A stretch of DNA of 64,000 nucleotides from assembly GCF_949628215.1 (NCBI RefSeq), contig NC_134276.1, positions 132,742,125-132,806,124 of the forward strand. The letters run 5' to 3'. The notes beneath the pieces are model-generated. The model saw only the letters and a list, made by a program, of their open reading frames with translations. It was not told the origin of the DNA and did not search any database. This document shows, one piece after another, positions 1-15,109 of this stretch. How positions within the stretch are numbered: the stretch's first letter is position 1; each line of letters starts with the position of its first letter. The DNA is from Phalacrocorax aristotelis (lineage: Eukaryota; Chordata; Aves; Suliformes; Phalacrocoracidae). A program made the translations under genes and the position numbers.

Positions 1-1840
1 TCCACACAGGTCTTGAGACAAGTGTTGTCACTGGGTCAGCAAATAGCTGCCTGTGATAACAGCTTAGTGGTGTGAATGAAGCAGGAGAGAATAAAAAAAA
101 AGTATTAGCTCTGTGAGGCAGTGATCTTAAAGCCAGGAAAGATTTTTTTTCACCTCTTTTTTAGCTAAACTGTGGTGGTTTAGCTAATCCTGACATGGGA
201 GTTTGTTTTTTTTAAGTACTAGAAAGATTTAGGAGCAAAATGTCATTGGATGCAAAATGTAGCCCTTGATCTGTCTGTACCTCAGCTTCCCTCTCCTTGG
301 GAAGAAAAATCTATATTGTTTGCCTCCTATGCCTGCGTGTTGGTTGAACAACTTTTGGAGTTTGTGGTGCTTAGATACAAAAGTGAAGAGGGAGGCAGTG
401 TAACTCATGTCAAGTAGTTGGCTCTATGTCAGGGAAGGGGCTAGGAGGCAGTCTGCTGGCTGAAGACCCTCTTCCTCATCTGGAGCCTCAAAAGGTTCAC
501 ATAACCACCCTCAGGGACCTCAGCAATCTGTTTTAGTGTGTTTAGAGTTCAGGAGTTTTGTGATACCCTGAGGGATTTTGTAATGCTTTACTCTGTGAAG
601 TGATGACAAGAGATCTCTCTGGGATGTGCTGAAGAGGCACAGAAGAGGATTATCTGGGTATGTTGTTGCATGGTGCTGGTGACAGTTTTAAGGTATTTCT
701 AAAATCACTCAGGCTTGTGGCATCTGTATTCATACGTGGCAGTTTGTGCATAGTCAGAAATGTGGTATTTGAGGGGAGAGTTGCAAGAGAGATTGTGGGA
801 ACCGTGTTGTTTTTGTCAGTGTTTTAACTAAATGCAGTAATGGTTATCAGAACTGTGTCACACACAGGATTCTTAAGGCTGAGGCATTAAACAGCAAAAA
901 GTCATATTCCTTTCAGAGATTTGTTGTAGCAACAGATCTTCAGAGACCTGTTGCAGTCATAGCATGCCATTTTTAAAGAAATAAAGGAGATTCAGTTAAA
1001 AAAAACATAGGGAGTTAAGGCTGCTAGTAAGCAGTGTGTCTTCTGCCTGTTTCCTTCTGGGATGTAAGGTGTCAGTCAACACTTGGAGAACAGGAAAGGC
1101 CAAAGTTTTTTCCTGAGTACCTGTGTAAATCGGAAACTGTTCCCTCCACTGCAAATGTTACTTTTTAGTGACCATCCATCATGACTCTTGACAACTGGCA
1201 AATAACCTGTTATGTATGGAACTCCCATTTCTCTTGCAACCTCTGGAAAGCATGGCTAGGTAGGCATGAGAAACTACTAGCACTATACCTTTCCTAAGAC
1301 TTTTTATGTAATTCTGGATGTTCTGGTTCCAGAGGAGCTCCTGGTCCTCCTTGCTTAAGCTCAGGACTCTGAACTCTCCTTCCTGGAAGAGGCAAGAAGC
1401 AGAGCCAGGCTTCTTAAAGATGCTGGTAGGCTAGACCTTTGAACAGGGTTAGAACATGAACTCTTCATGCACATCTCCATTCATCATCTTGGATGTACTG
1501 TGAAGGATGAACAGCAGTGCTTTGTCACGGCTCTGTTCTGACAACTGTCTCTCTAGAGCGGGTCTTTTTTCTGGTTGTAGTCAGGGTCTGGAGATTCCTT
1601 CTAAGCATCCGTCAAAAGAGCTGGTAAAAGCAAACCTATTGTTCCTAGGCTTGTATTTGCTCCTGTGAAGTCCACACCTCCAGCAGAAACTTTGGGATCC
1701 AGAAATAGAAGAAAGATTGTGGATCATTGATCTAGAGCTTTGCCTTAGTCATGGTGCCTTATTCCATGTAAGCTATGGGCAAAGAGACCTCGGAAGATAT
1801 TTAGTTTTACCTATTACTGCAATATTTTTTCTTCCTATAG
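1..1840 (+). other. USP5: USP5 intron (5' part of gene lies outside the window)
   Basis: This stretch precedes the first recognisable USP5 exon. It ends in a good acceptor (pyrimidine-rich tract, then CAG/TAG ending at 1840). I looked for the preceding USP5 exon, which should carry the segment around residues 45-102 (the part ending LAIG), and did not find it. No other gene, RNA or clear repeat was recognised here. Confidence 0.7.
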
Positions 1841-4800
1841 GTGTAGAAGGTGGATTTGACATCACAGAGGAAAAATTTGAATATGACGAAGATGTAAAAA
1901 TAGTAATTTTCCCAGAGCATTTGGATATTCCTCGTGATGGACTGGAGGGACTACCAGACATGGTCAGAGACAGGGTATGTTTGGGTGGAGGCTCTGTGTT
2001 CTCTTGGTAAGGAGGAAACACACCATTACAGAGAAGGAACTGCTGTCCTGTAAAAGGGATCCTGCAGAGCTGCTGTGAAGTCTCAGCTTGGAGTAAGCAG
2101 GGTTCTTCTACACTTACACAGTGCTTTATATTACGAAGCCCTGGCTTGTGACTGAGGCTCCTGAATGCTGCCCTGGCACAACTAACTTGCCAATCTGAGC
2201 CTAAATGTGGAGCGTTGTCATACTGGAAGCTTCCCTCCTTGTGCCCTTCATTTTTTTTTTTCCTGATGTCCTAATTCCAGATTGCCAGTGCAGTTGAGGC
2301 CATCCTGACAGCAGATTCAGCCTCACGGAAGCAGGAGGTGCAAGCTTGGGATGGGGAGGTTCGGCGTGTATCCAAACACGCTTTTTCCCTGCACCAACTT
2401 CAGAATGATGTCCGCATCCCACCATGGTGAGCATAATACTGAAACTAGCTGTGTTGCTCTGTATCCCAGACCCACCCCCATCAATTTCTTCTCCTGACCT
2501 GGACTGCAGCAGCAGATGAGACTCTTTTTGTGAGTCTCTGAGTGTGCCTTGTCATAGTAAATTCAGGGGAAGTAGCAAACCAAGGTATTTCAGGATGCCC
2601 AGTGCTCTGAAGTAAAAGAGGAATGAGATTGCTTATACTATGGTCAGCAGGCAGTAATGGAGAGGGCTTGGGAAGCAGAACCCAAAGGTTTTCACCCTAA
2701 TCTCTTTTTCTCTGTTCCTTGTCCATAGTGGCTGGAAGTGCAGCAAGTGTGACATGAGGGAGAACCTGTGGCTGAACATGACCGATGGAGCCATCCTCTG
2801 TGGTCGGCGCTATTTTGATGGCAGTGGTGGCAACAATCATGCGGTTGAGCATTATCGGGAAACTGGCTACCCACTGGCTGTGAAACTGGGAACAATTACT
2901 CCTGATGGGGCCGGTGAGAAGGGGGATCCTGTGAGGCTTATAGATGCCAGGCACCACTCTGACTGCGGTTTCTGACAAGGGAAGTCCGGGGGGGTTTCCA
3001 GGAATTAGGCTGGTGTTGACCATCTTATGACCTGGAACATTCAGTGTCGTCCTATCACGAACTTTCCCACTCTGACCTGCTTCTCGTGGCAGGCAAAGAA
3101 CCAGCTGATAAAACCTTGCCTTCCTCCTCCCCTCCCGTGGAATTTGGAGAGTTTTAGAGTAGTTATCCAGGTTGCTGACTTATATGCTGTGGTGGGATAT
3201 TTGTCAAAGAATTTTGTGTGCCATGCCTGGGTAGAGAGTATATGGCACAGTAACCCACTTTCCTCACTCCAGAATTACGTGTACCTCTGTACCTTGATCA
3301 ATGACAAAGTTGTTTGTCTTGTCACGTGTTTGGAGGAACTTCAATATTCTGTCTTGTCATGCTACTCTCCTGAGAAAGGAGAGAAACCCCAACTACTCAG
3401 TTTGTCAAAACTCCCAGTTCAGAGCAACTCTGTTCTCTTCATCCAGCAGTGAATGTTAAATGACAGGAGTGAGAATTATAATAATTCTCTCCTCTGTGTT
3501 CCTGCATAGATGTCTACTCCTACGATGAGGATGACATGGTGTTGGATCCCAACCTGGCAGAGCACCTTGCTCACTTTGGGATTGACATGCTCAAGATGCA
3601 GAAGGTGAGGGGGGAGGGAGGGTTGGGGCCTTATCCGCCATAGGCCCAGAGCAGGAGAGAAGCAACTCTGAGGTGTCTTAGCTGAACCCCAGCTTTCTGT
3701 GGCTATGCAGAACCCATGCCTTGTCAAGAAACCCTGTCTTTTGTCAGGTAGAGAGTCGTGTCATCTGCCTCTCTTCTTTCATTGCTTTTTTTTTTTTTGG
3801 CTTTCTTTCCTGTCCCTCAGTTTTATTTCCTTGGGTTCTGTATCAGTACTGTGGACAGGGAGGTTCCCAGGCACTGAGCTTTGTTCCCTAGATTCAGTGC
3901 TGGTGTGTGATTTCCATGCCCCTGTACAGGGGATGGTTCAGATTTCTCCCGTGTTTCTTAGCATTCCTCTTTCTGTCCCAGGTATTTAGATACAATTTAG
4001 AAACAATTCTTGTATCTTCCTCCTCTTCTGATTTAATAAAACAGAATGGATTTGACTCTATGTTTCTATACAGCATTGCACTTTTCACGCCTCTGATGTT
4101 CCCTTGAGTCTTCTTTGAGGGTTTTTCCTGTTCTTTCCCTCCACAGACAGACAAGACAATGACAGAACTGGAAATAGACATGAACCAGCGCATTGGGGAG
4201 TGGGAGCTCATCCAGGAGTCTGGTGTGCAGCTCAAGCCCCTCTATGGGCCTGGGTACACTGGTATCCGTAACCTGGGCAACAGTTGCTACCTCAATTCAG
4301 TGATGCAGGTGCTGTTCAGTATCCCAGACTTCCAGAGAAAGTAAGTGAGCTTAATCACGCCTTTCCATTAGCCTGGGATCCCCTGGGATCAGTACAAAGG
4401 ACTCCTAGAGCTGGGAGCTTCTGTTACAGTAATCAGGCTCAGAACTGCGTCTTTGCTAGATGAACCCCTATGTCCCTTAGATTGCTCCATTTTGCTTTGC
4501 AGGTATGTGGACAAGCTGGAGAAGATATTCCAAAGTGCACCTTCGGACCCCACACAGGACTTCAGCACACAAGTGTACGTAGAGTTTTGGTGAGAGAAGG
4601 AAGGCTGAGGCTGCCTGGGTGCGTCCCCTCTGCGCTACTACAGTGTGCTTTGCTGCAGGTTTCTCCCTCAAGCCTTGCCTCTCTGTTTCTGTGTCCATCA
4701 CCAGAGACACTGATCCTCAGTGATCAATAAGGATCTAAGCCAAGAAAGTTCAGCTGAATGCCCTAGATTAAGAGGACAGAGTGCACCTCAGTGTTCATGA

Positions 4801-7800
4801 GAGGCTCTTAAATGTATTATGTGGGAACGCAGTACCATCTGTTACCACGGGGGGATTTCTGGTAGGCATATTCTATCTACATAACAGCAAAAGGTCCTTG
4901 CAATCTGCAGTGGAGGGAGATGGCTAAGAGCAAAGAAATACAAAGATTTCGGCAACTTTATTCCCAGTGGATAATTTATATATGCTTAAGGATACTTGCT
5001 GCAAGAGGTATTATGCAAGCAATAGCAGAAGAAGGAACACAAGGTTGGGGAGGGTGTTGCATTTTAAATACATGAATTCTGAGCTACATCTGCTCCAAAA
5101 CAGCAAAGCAGTATATGGAGGTTTGGGGTGGAGGAATGGAAGGGTGGCATTTATGGAAGGGAGTTCAGCGGTAAGGGAGGATTCTAAATTTGGACAGCCT
5201 GGGGCTCGGCATTCACTGAGGAGGGGATTAAGCTGAGACAGCCAGAAGGACTTTTGCCTGGGCAAAGGGAGGGACTGGAGTGAAGTGGAATAGTAGGAGA
5301 GTCTGAGCACAGGAGGAAAACCATGAACGTTACTGTTGTCCATTAAGTGTCTCATGCAGTTATTCTTGATCTTTCCCCTGGTAAAATGTGATCTGTCTGC
5401 TCACAGCAATGCTATTTCTGGCTCAGACAATTTCACTTTGTCCTGTTGTCTTCTGAACAGTCAATTAGATACACTGCTACTTTACCCACGTCAGGCTGCA
5501 GCCTAGTTTGGCTGTTGCGCAGCTGCTGGATGGCTCAGCACCAGCTGCCCTTCTGTGGAGAAAAGGAAGCTGTTCCTGTATGTTCTCCCCACTGTATAAG
5601 CAATGGTTGAGATCAGTGCCCAGAAATCCTAGCAACTTTCAAGTCAATGATGTCTCATGGGACCAGAGAGCAGACCAAGCTAAGATGATCTTGGCTGGTG
5701 CAGCAGAGAAGGCTGATGTCTGTGAGATTGACAGACCATGGCAGTGTTAAAGCTGGATGGGTTGATGTGGCTCCTGGAGTATGAGGGATTGCAGGAACTT
5801 TTGATGCTAACAGTGACTTCATCATTCCAGAGCTAAACTGGGTCATGGACTGCTTTCTGGGGAGTACTCAAAGCCAGCTTCTGGAGATGGGGAACAGCAG
5901 CCTGATCAGAAGGTGAGGCTTGGATACCACATTGTCCTGATGTGTGTGTTAAATGGGGATGGAGAGAGAACCCTTTCTGAAGACATTGTTCCAGGGCCCT
6001 GTCACCTGAAGAAAAGCATGGCTAAGCGTAGAGTGCTACGTGCCAGGACACATGCTTAGCAAATTATGACCACCTTCCTATTTCACCTTGTTATTTGCAG
6101 GGTATGCAAAACGGCATTGCTCCGCGCATGTTTAAGTCCCTCATTGGAAAGGGCCACCCAGAATTTTCCACTAACCGACAGCAGGATGCCCAGGAATTCT
6201 TTCTGCACTTCATTAACATGGTGGAGGTAATGGTTGAGTATACCTGTCAAATCATGGAAAAGCCCAGCTTTGTTTTCTCCTCACAGCAGGGCGTGAGGAG
6301 TGGGGGTGAGAAGCTGACAGTCGGAGCAGAGAGAGGGAGAGAACACAAGGAAGTGGGCCAACTAGCACCTGCAGGAGGAGAGAAGGAGAGATGCTTGGCC
6401 ATGTTTTCAGGGCTGATTCCTTAGAGGAATCTCTTTTGGGAATGGCACAGCTGCAGATGTAAATTGTCTTTAGGAACAGGAATGGCAAGGGTTTCTGGGG
6501 TACACAAGTTGGCTCTAGTTTACTCTTTGCTGTCTTTTCCAGTGGTCTGGGTACAGAAATGAATACTCTTTAGCTATGTCCTGTGTGGAACTGCTGCTAC
6601 AGCAGATATTTATTTCTGCCATTCTGATGTTCCATCTATCCTTCTAATCTCCTTCTTCAGAGGAACTGCCGCAGCTCGGAGAACCCTAATGAGGTCTTCC
6701 GTTTTCTGGTGGAGGAGAAGCTGAAGTGCCTCGCCACAGAAAAGGTGAAATATACCCAGCGTGTGGACTATATCATGCAGCTGCCCGTGCCCATGGATGC
6801 TGCACTCAACAAAGGTCAGTAATGTGCCAAGGCCAGAACAGCAGCAAACGTTACGTTTAGATATTGTACTTTTATTACAGAACAGCTTAAATGTGAAAGA
6901 GACTTCTTCAAGGACTGGCTTTGCCACTTCTGAAGCCAGATCGATCCTTTACCTACTTTTGTTGGACTGGGCTGTGTGACACAGTGATGTCCCTCTAGAA
7001 CCTTTCCCTCCAACACCACAAGGTGGGCTGTGATTCAACAGCGAAACAGGACTGCAGTATCAGAACAGCGCTCTGGCAGACATTGTCTACTTTGTGCTCA
7101 TTTCTTGATGGCGTGTATCTATAGGCCTGTTCTGCCTCTGGGTGTAGCTTGCACCGGTTGCTTTGTAGGTATCTAGAGGTGGTCCTTGACTCCTCTGCTT
7201 TATTTTCTAGATGAACTACTGGAATATGAGGAGAAGAAGCGGCAGGCAGAGGAGGAGAAGCAGCCACTGCCTGAGTTGGTGCGAGCCAAGGTGCCTTTCA
7301 GCTCCTGCCTAGAGGCCTACGGAGCTCCAGAGCAAGTGGATGATTTCTGGAGCACAGCCTTGCAGGCCAAGTCTGTGGCTCTCAAGTGAGTGTGTGTGTT
7401 ACCAGCCAGGCTGTAACAAACTGGCGATAGCTGCATCTCTGGGGACTTCTTTTAGTTGCTTGGGAAAGAAGCGTTACCAAAGCTTTGTAGTTCTCCACAC
7501 CCCAGGCCTGAGGAACATTGAAGCAGTGGGGGAACCAGTCTGCCAGTGATTGCCCCCAAGGGATTAAAGTGGGCAGAACAACAGTGCTAGCGAAATCCTT
7601 ACTATCAGATTTCAATTGCTGAGGGGCTATGAAAATTCAGTGATATTCCAGGAAGCTAGCAGCTTTTACTGTAAATTCAAAATCTAGCTTTAAAACCAGT
7701 ACTGACAGTATTGCAACACTGGTCTTGCATGGTCTCTAGAATTTCTTTGAAGGAAATTTTTAGCTAGCAAAGTTTGAGCAATACACCAAGTCTAACAGAT

Positions 7801-10800
7801 GCATGAGTTATTTTGAAGAATGCTAACTTTAATGCTAATAGCAAGTTTTTAAAAACAGCTTTAATTTATCTCACTTCCTGTAGCACATGTGACAGTGCAA
7901 AGGTGTGGTGAGAAGATTACAGGCTTAAGCAGCTTCCTGCTGTGATGCTACTGACTGTTCTTCTGCAATGAAGGAGTAGTCCTCAAAGAATTGGAAGTGC
8001 GTTTCTAACAAATATTCTGTTATTAAGGAATAGCTACTATAAACGAACAGTCAGTAGCGTGATCACATTGAAAAGTAACATTTTGTTTTGCTTTTAAGTC
8101 ATGAATTGTGTTCAAACACTTTGTAAGAATTAGCATAGAATATATACCGTTGCTTAAATTAATTTTACGGCATGTTACAATTATCCCTTGATAATAAGAA
8201 TCTGTCTCTCTTATTACTGCTTCTCTCTTCACAAACATTCCCCTCTGTTTCATAAATTCCAGACACCCTCTCTCTCAAAATATCTAACTAAATAATGCTC
8301 AGTCAAATTCAGTTAGCTTAAAATTCACTGCTTCTGCTTTGTATCTGAAGAAGTGCTCTTGTCCTTGAAAGCTTCTCAGTTCCTGCAGCTGTATCTGTTG
8401 GTCTAATAAAAGATGTTATTTCCTCTACGTTCCTTAAGGGTTAGAATTCTAATTAAAATACTAAAATAGGAGGAGGCTTGTAAAATACATGATTGCAAGG
8501 TAGAGAACATGTACTATTTTTCCTCACCCCCAAGAATTTGTCTGTGTTGCATTCCGTCTCATCTTGTCAGAGCATTTGCTTTAGAAATGGTTCTGTGTTT
8601 GAGGAGCTTTAAGCTCAACATAGGAGAGCTGCATAGATCTGTGTATCCCCCCTTAAGACATGCCTCCACCCTACTCACTGTTTTCTTGAATCAACTAGGT
8701 GCCCTCAATCATTGCTGCCAAAGTATTTAAAAGTGTTATGTATCTCTTTCAGAACAACACGGTTCGCCTCTTTCCCGGATTATCTGGTGATCCAGATCAA
8801 GAAATTCACTTTTGGTCTGGACTGGGTGCCCAAAAAGCTTGGTAAGAAGGATGAGAAGTACCGAGCATATAGGTATTGGGAGTCATGTATGGGTATAGTA
8901 GTCATTACTACAAAGAGGAAAGTAACTACCCTGAAAGGAGCTGCAGACTGTAGTGTATTGCATCCCGAGGGACTTACCCTTCTAGATCTCCCAACCGAGT
9001 CCTTTGCTTCTGCCCCTGTGGGGAGGCTGAGCAAGACTGTATCTTGCAGATGTCTCCATTGAAATGCCAGAGGAGCTGGATATCTCTGCACTGCAGGGAA
9101 CAGGGCTGCAAGATGGAGAAGAAGAAATGCCAGACATCGCGCCCCCACTGGTGACACCAGATGAGCCCAAAGGTAGCCTGGGGTTCTATGGCAACGAGGA
9201 CGACGACTCCTTCTGCTCCCCTCACTTCTCCTCTCCGACATGTTAGTGATTCTTCTCTCTTCCTGATGCCTCATTTCCTTGCTCTCCTTGTCTCGTCTCC
9301 CGTGCTAGCGGTTTCCACCTGCTCAGACTTTCCCTGTTCCTCTGTCAGTGAATGCTGGCTGCCTCCCTTGCATGCCTGTTATGCAAGGGTGTTATGCAAG
9401 GGCATTTGTTGATTCCTGTTCTGTGGAAGGTGGGGAGATGACATGTCTGGTGCATTTAGAGGGGGCAGAGGTATTTTATTTTCACAAAGTGCAGTGGGAG
9501 GTAGGGTTTGGAGTGTAGGGAAGAGCCAGTGTTCCTGAGTTCGTAAGTTGAATCCTTTTGTTCCCTGGGGTGCCTGGGTGTGAGACTGTGCTTCTGAAGA
9601 AGAAAGGTAGCAAAGGATGAGAAGAGCAGAGAGACAGAACTTGAGCGAAACGAAGACAGGAAATGGTGGCGTGGGGGGCTGTGTGACACTAGAAAACAGA
9701 GCAGGCAGGGCTGGGTGGGAGTGGGTGGCTCTAATATCTGTCTTCCCACAGCACCCATGTTGGATGAGTCAGTGATTATCCAGCTAGTGGAGATGGGCTT
9801 TCCCATGGATGCCTGCCGCAAAGCCGTGTATTACACAGGGAACAGTGGGGTTGAGGCTGCCATGAACTGGGTCATGTCACATATGGATGATCCAGGTATG
9901 AGACCACATGGCCATGGCGAAGCTTATTGCATCTGGGCCATCATACTTCCTGTCCCACTGCTGCAGTGGAAAACTGAAGTAGTTGGGACCTCAGGCTGTA
10001 TCTCTTCCAGAGAGATCTGACTGCTCAGAGCTGCATTCTGTTTTCTGCTGCAGACTTTGCTAACCCGTTAGTTCTCCCTGGATCCAGTGGGCCAGGGTCA
10101 ACTATTGCCTGCCCAGACCCTCCTTCAGAAGACAGTGTGGCCACCATTGTCTCCATGGGCTTCTCCCGGGAGCAGGCTATGAAAGCGCTTAGAGCGACGG
10201 TGAGAGGCATGGGTGATGTCCAAGTGAAAGGATATTCTCAGGAACAGGCATTACCAAGTTCAGTGTCTTCTCTTCTTCCTTCCAGAGCAACAGTCTGGAG
10301 CGTGCCGTAGATTGGATCTTTAGTCACATTGACGACCTTGATGCAGAAGCTGCTATGGATATCTCAGAGGGGCGCTCGGCAGCTGAGTCCATCTCTGAAT
10401 CTGTCCCTGTGGGTCCTAAAGTGCGCGACGGGCCTGGAAGTGAGTTCCAAGCAGTAGGAATGTGGATTTTAGGGTGCAAACTCAACATGGCTTTATCCTC
10501 CCTCATCCATGCAGTACCACAGTTTTAGCAGCAGCAGCAGCTGCCACAGAGCTGGTCTGGCTGTTGAGGTAGAATCAGGGAGGAGCAGGAGAGTGATGGC
10601 AGAGTAGGGTCTAGACCCTTCAGGCCCCGGATTACCTGGAAGCCAGTAAGAGAGAGGCAGAGGAAGCATCATCAAGTGAAAGACAGGAATGGCTCTGCTG
10701 CTTTTTCCCGGTTGTCCTGGGAGGCTTTTCTGTTCCTTAGGCTCCCATTGAAAAAACAGGTTCCTGTCTCTGCAGAATCAGTGCCAGTGCTGCAAGGCTG

Positions 10801-11432
10801 CTGAGTGCTGTTGGGAGGGGGGATCTCTGCCGTTACGCACCCAGCACCCATGGGCCAAATAAACTGTTGGAAGAGGGAAGACTAAATGGCAGTTGCCATC
10901 TCCTGTTTTACCTGCACATTTGGCCTTTAGACCAAATCCTTGCAGTCATGCTTGATGAGGACCCATTTCTAAATTATTATGCAGCAGAGCTTCCTTCAGG
11001 GATTCTTTTCTAGAGAGGGCCTTGCACAGGGTGTTTCGGGGTAAGATGCCTTTCTTTCTCTGATCAGTCCTCTCTTCCCTTCTCCTCTCAAGAATATCAG
11101 CTGTTTGCCTTCATCAGCCACATGGGCACTTCAACTATGTGTGGACACTATGTTTGTCACATCAAGAAAGAGGGCAGGTAAGAGGGATTTTCACAGTGTA
11201 AGGGGAGTCTGATGTACAGTTTTAAATCACTGTACTGCAAGAGGTGTTGGGGGGTTGGGGATGAGAGCAGGCAAGGGGAATCAAGTTGTATCTTAGCTGC
11301 AGAAAGGTGTCCCTGAGCTCCCCTTCTCCATGTTGCAGGTGGGTGATCTACAACGACCAGAAAGTCTGTGCTTCTGAGAAGCCCCCCAAGGACCTGGGCT
11401 ACATCTACTTCTATCAGCGGATTCCCAGCTAG
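1841..11432 (+). CDS. USP5: Ubiquitin carboxyl-terminal hydrolase 5 (isopeptidase T), 5'-partial
   Basis: Cysteine protease that disassembles unanchored polyubiquitin in cytosol and nucleus. Coding exons: 1841-1974, 2281-2426, 2729-2913, 3510-3604, 4147-4340, 4503-4574, 5831-5912, 6101-6226, 6661-6814, 7211-7385, 8753-8841, 9050-9241, 9752-9895, 10054-10199, 10286-10439, 11093-11177, 11339-11432. All have GT-AG borders and the phases join without a break, giving about 755 residues from roughly residue 103 of the ~858-residue human protein. Visible in order: the UBP zinc finger (CGWKCSKC, then [10 protein letters not shown], exon 2729-2913); the Cys box LGNSCYLNS with catalytic Cys at 4285-4287; the DAQEFFLH block; two UBA domains (exons 9752-9895 and 10054-10439); and the His box [14 protein letters not shown] with catalytic His at 11146-11148. 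The protein ends YQRIPS. No disabling change was seen. The poly(A) signals are close to the TPI1 promoter. Confidence 0.97.
8230..8425 (+). repeat. Ancient amniote interspersed repeat fragment in a USP5 intron
   Basis: The stretch around CTGAAGAAGTGCTCTTGTCC, then GAAAGCTTCTCAG, then GTTGGTCTAATAAAAGATG resembles the 3' tail of an old interspersed repeat seen widely in turtles, crocodiles and birds. The resemblance is from memory and the family is not assigned. The AATAAA inside it lies in the intron and is not a gene end. Confidence 0.45.
9173..9241 (+). other. USP5: Alternatively spliced tail of a USP5 exon (in-frame 69 nt)
   Basis: Inside exon 9050-9241 the sequence AAAG|GTAGCC gives a second possible 5' splice site at 9173. 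Using it would drop exactly 69 nt (23 residues, beginning [12 protein letters not shown]) and join Lys-Ala-Pro to the UBA1 exon in frame. Human USP5 is known to have long and short isoforms differing by 23 residues at this position, so the site looks conserved. Use of the site in this species is inferred. Confidence 0.7.
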
Positions 11433-11593
11433 AACATCCTCTTGCCATGTGCGGTGGGGGGAGAGTGGGCTGAAGGCGGGGGGGGGGGGGCAGTGAGGAT
11501 GAGAGTGGGGTCCTTCTCTCCCTTGCTTCTCTTTCCCTACTCGTCCCTTTGTGGCCTCTCCGTGGAGACACGTGGGGAGACAAGAGTTCTCTG

Positions 11594-11599
11594 AATAAA
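11594..11599 (+). terminator. USP5: USP5 proximal poly(A) signal AATAAA
   Basis: AATAAA lies about 160 nt after the USP5 stop codon, downstream of a G-run in the 3' UTR (about 11478-11490). It would give a very short 3' UTR. Confidence 0.6.
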
Positions 11600-11919
11600 T
11601 AGACTGGGGGCTGGAGCCCCCTGTGAACATGAGCGAAGGGGGTCCGGGGAGGGGTGGGAATATCTTTCTATAGGAAATATCCTCACTGTCCCCACCCCGG
11701 TGTGACACACAGCCCTAGTGCTTTGCTGCTTGGTGGGATGATGCCACCTCCTTGCTGACCGGAAGGGGAGGAGGGGGATTGTGTGTATGTGTGGCTTGTG
11801 TATGGGGGGTCCCTCCCTCCCCCCCCTCCCGCCTGCCCTGTTGGGGCGGGTGCGGGGCGGGCGGTGAGCAGCACACCCCCCTTGTGTGCCCTTTACATGC
11901 CAAAATACACGAGGGACAA

Positions 11920-11925
11920 AATAAA
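11920..11925 (+). terminator. USP5: USP5 distal poly(A) signal AATAAA
   Basis: A second AATAAA follows about 490 nt after the stop, within about 300 nt of the TPI1 start-site region. Either or both signals could end USP5 transcripts. The sequence does not decide between them. Confidence 0.5.
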
Positions 11926-12027
11926 AGTCGAAATACTCCCCCGCTGGTTTCTGCCTGCCCTCTGCATTGCTGGGGCCCTGGAACACGAGTGGTCGTGGTG
12001 GGTGGGCGCTGACGGTGCGGCAGGCTC

Positions 12028-12112
12028 CCCTCCGCGCCCCGGGCCCCCTCCGCGCCCCGGGCCCCCTCCGCGCCCCGGGCCCCCTCCGCGCCCCGGGCCC
12101 CCTCCGCGCCCC
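12028..12112 (+). repeat. 18-bp GC-rich minisatellite, about five units, in the TPI1 promoter
   Basis: The unit CCCTCCGCGCCCCGGGCC recurs with a strict 18-bp period at 12028, 12046, 12064, 12082 and 12100; the last unit is incomplete. The first four units contain GCCCCGGGC, which fits the AP-2 palindrome GCCNNNGGC. Repeating open frames on both strands here (RAPGPL and GAEGAR) are artefacts of the tandem array. Confidence 0.9.
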
Positions 12113-14672
<2,560 letters not shown>

Positions 14673-15101
14673 AGCAGCCTGTGAGGAGCAGTCCCTTGTG
14701 GTTAAGAGCAAGAAATGGAAGCAAGAAGGGACCTTTCATTGCACATGTCTCAGTACAGAGGCCTCCTCTGAGGCTTCTCCCCTCCAGTCATTGTTCTAGC
14801 TGTGCTGCTAACCCCCACCACCATGTTGGAGTCCTGTTAGCAGGAGCCTGTCTCAGCAGAGTCTTGACAGCCTCCTCTCTGAATTGGCAAAATCCTTGGT
14901 GGCCTGTTGACCTGTAAGAGCCCACAGTCAACCTGGCCAGTGCCTCCCCCTTTCTCTGCAGCACTGCAGGGAGAGGGGGCCACTGGTGCTGGGGGAAGGA
15001 AAAAGGAACTAGTCTTTTGCATCCTTCAGCTTCATCAGCAAGGAGCCCATCAGCTTAGACCCTTGTGAGATGTCTTACCTCACCTGTGTCCTGTACTGAA
15101 C

Positions 15102-15107
15102 AATAAA
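15102..15107 (+). terminator. TPI1: TPI1 poly(A) signal AATAAA
   Basis: AATAAA lies about 430 nt after the TPI1 stop codon. It is the first canonical signal downstream, and GT-rich sequence follows. Confidence 0.75.
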
Positions 15108-15109
15108 TG

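Noticed and set aside
3027-3452. 141-codon + strand frame in USP5
   Set aside because: Lies wholly in the intron between exons 2729-2913 and 3510-3604, with no resemblance to USP5 or other proteins.
5528-5545. CTCAGCACCAGCTGCC as a neuronal silencer (RE1) element
   Set aside because: Only the left half resembles RE1; the right half (GGACAGC) is missing, and it lies in a USP5 intron.
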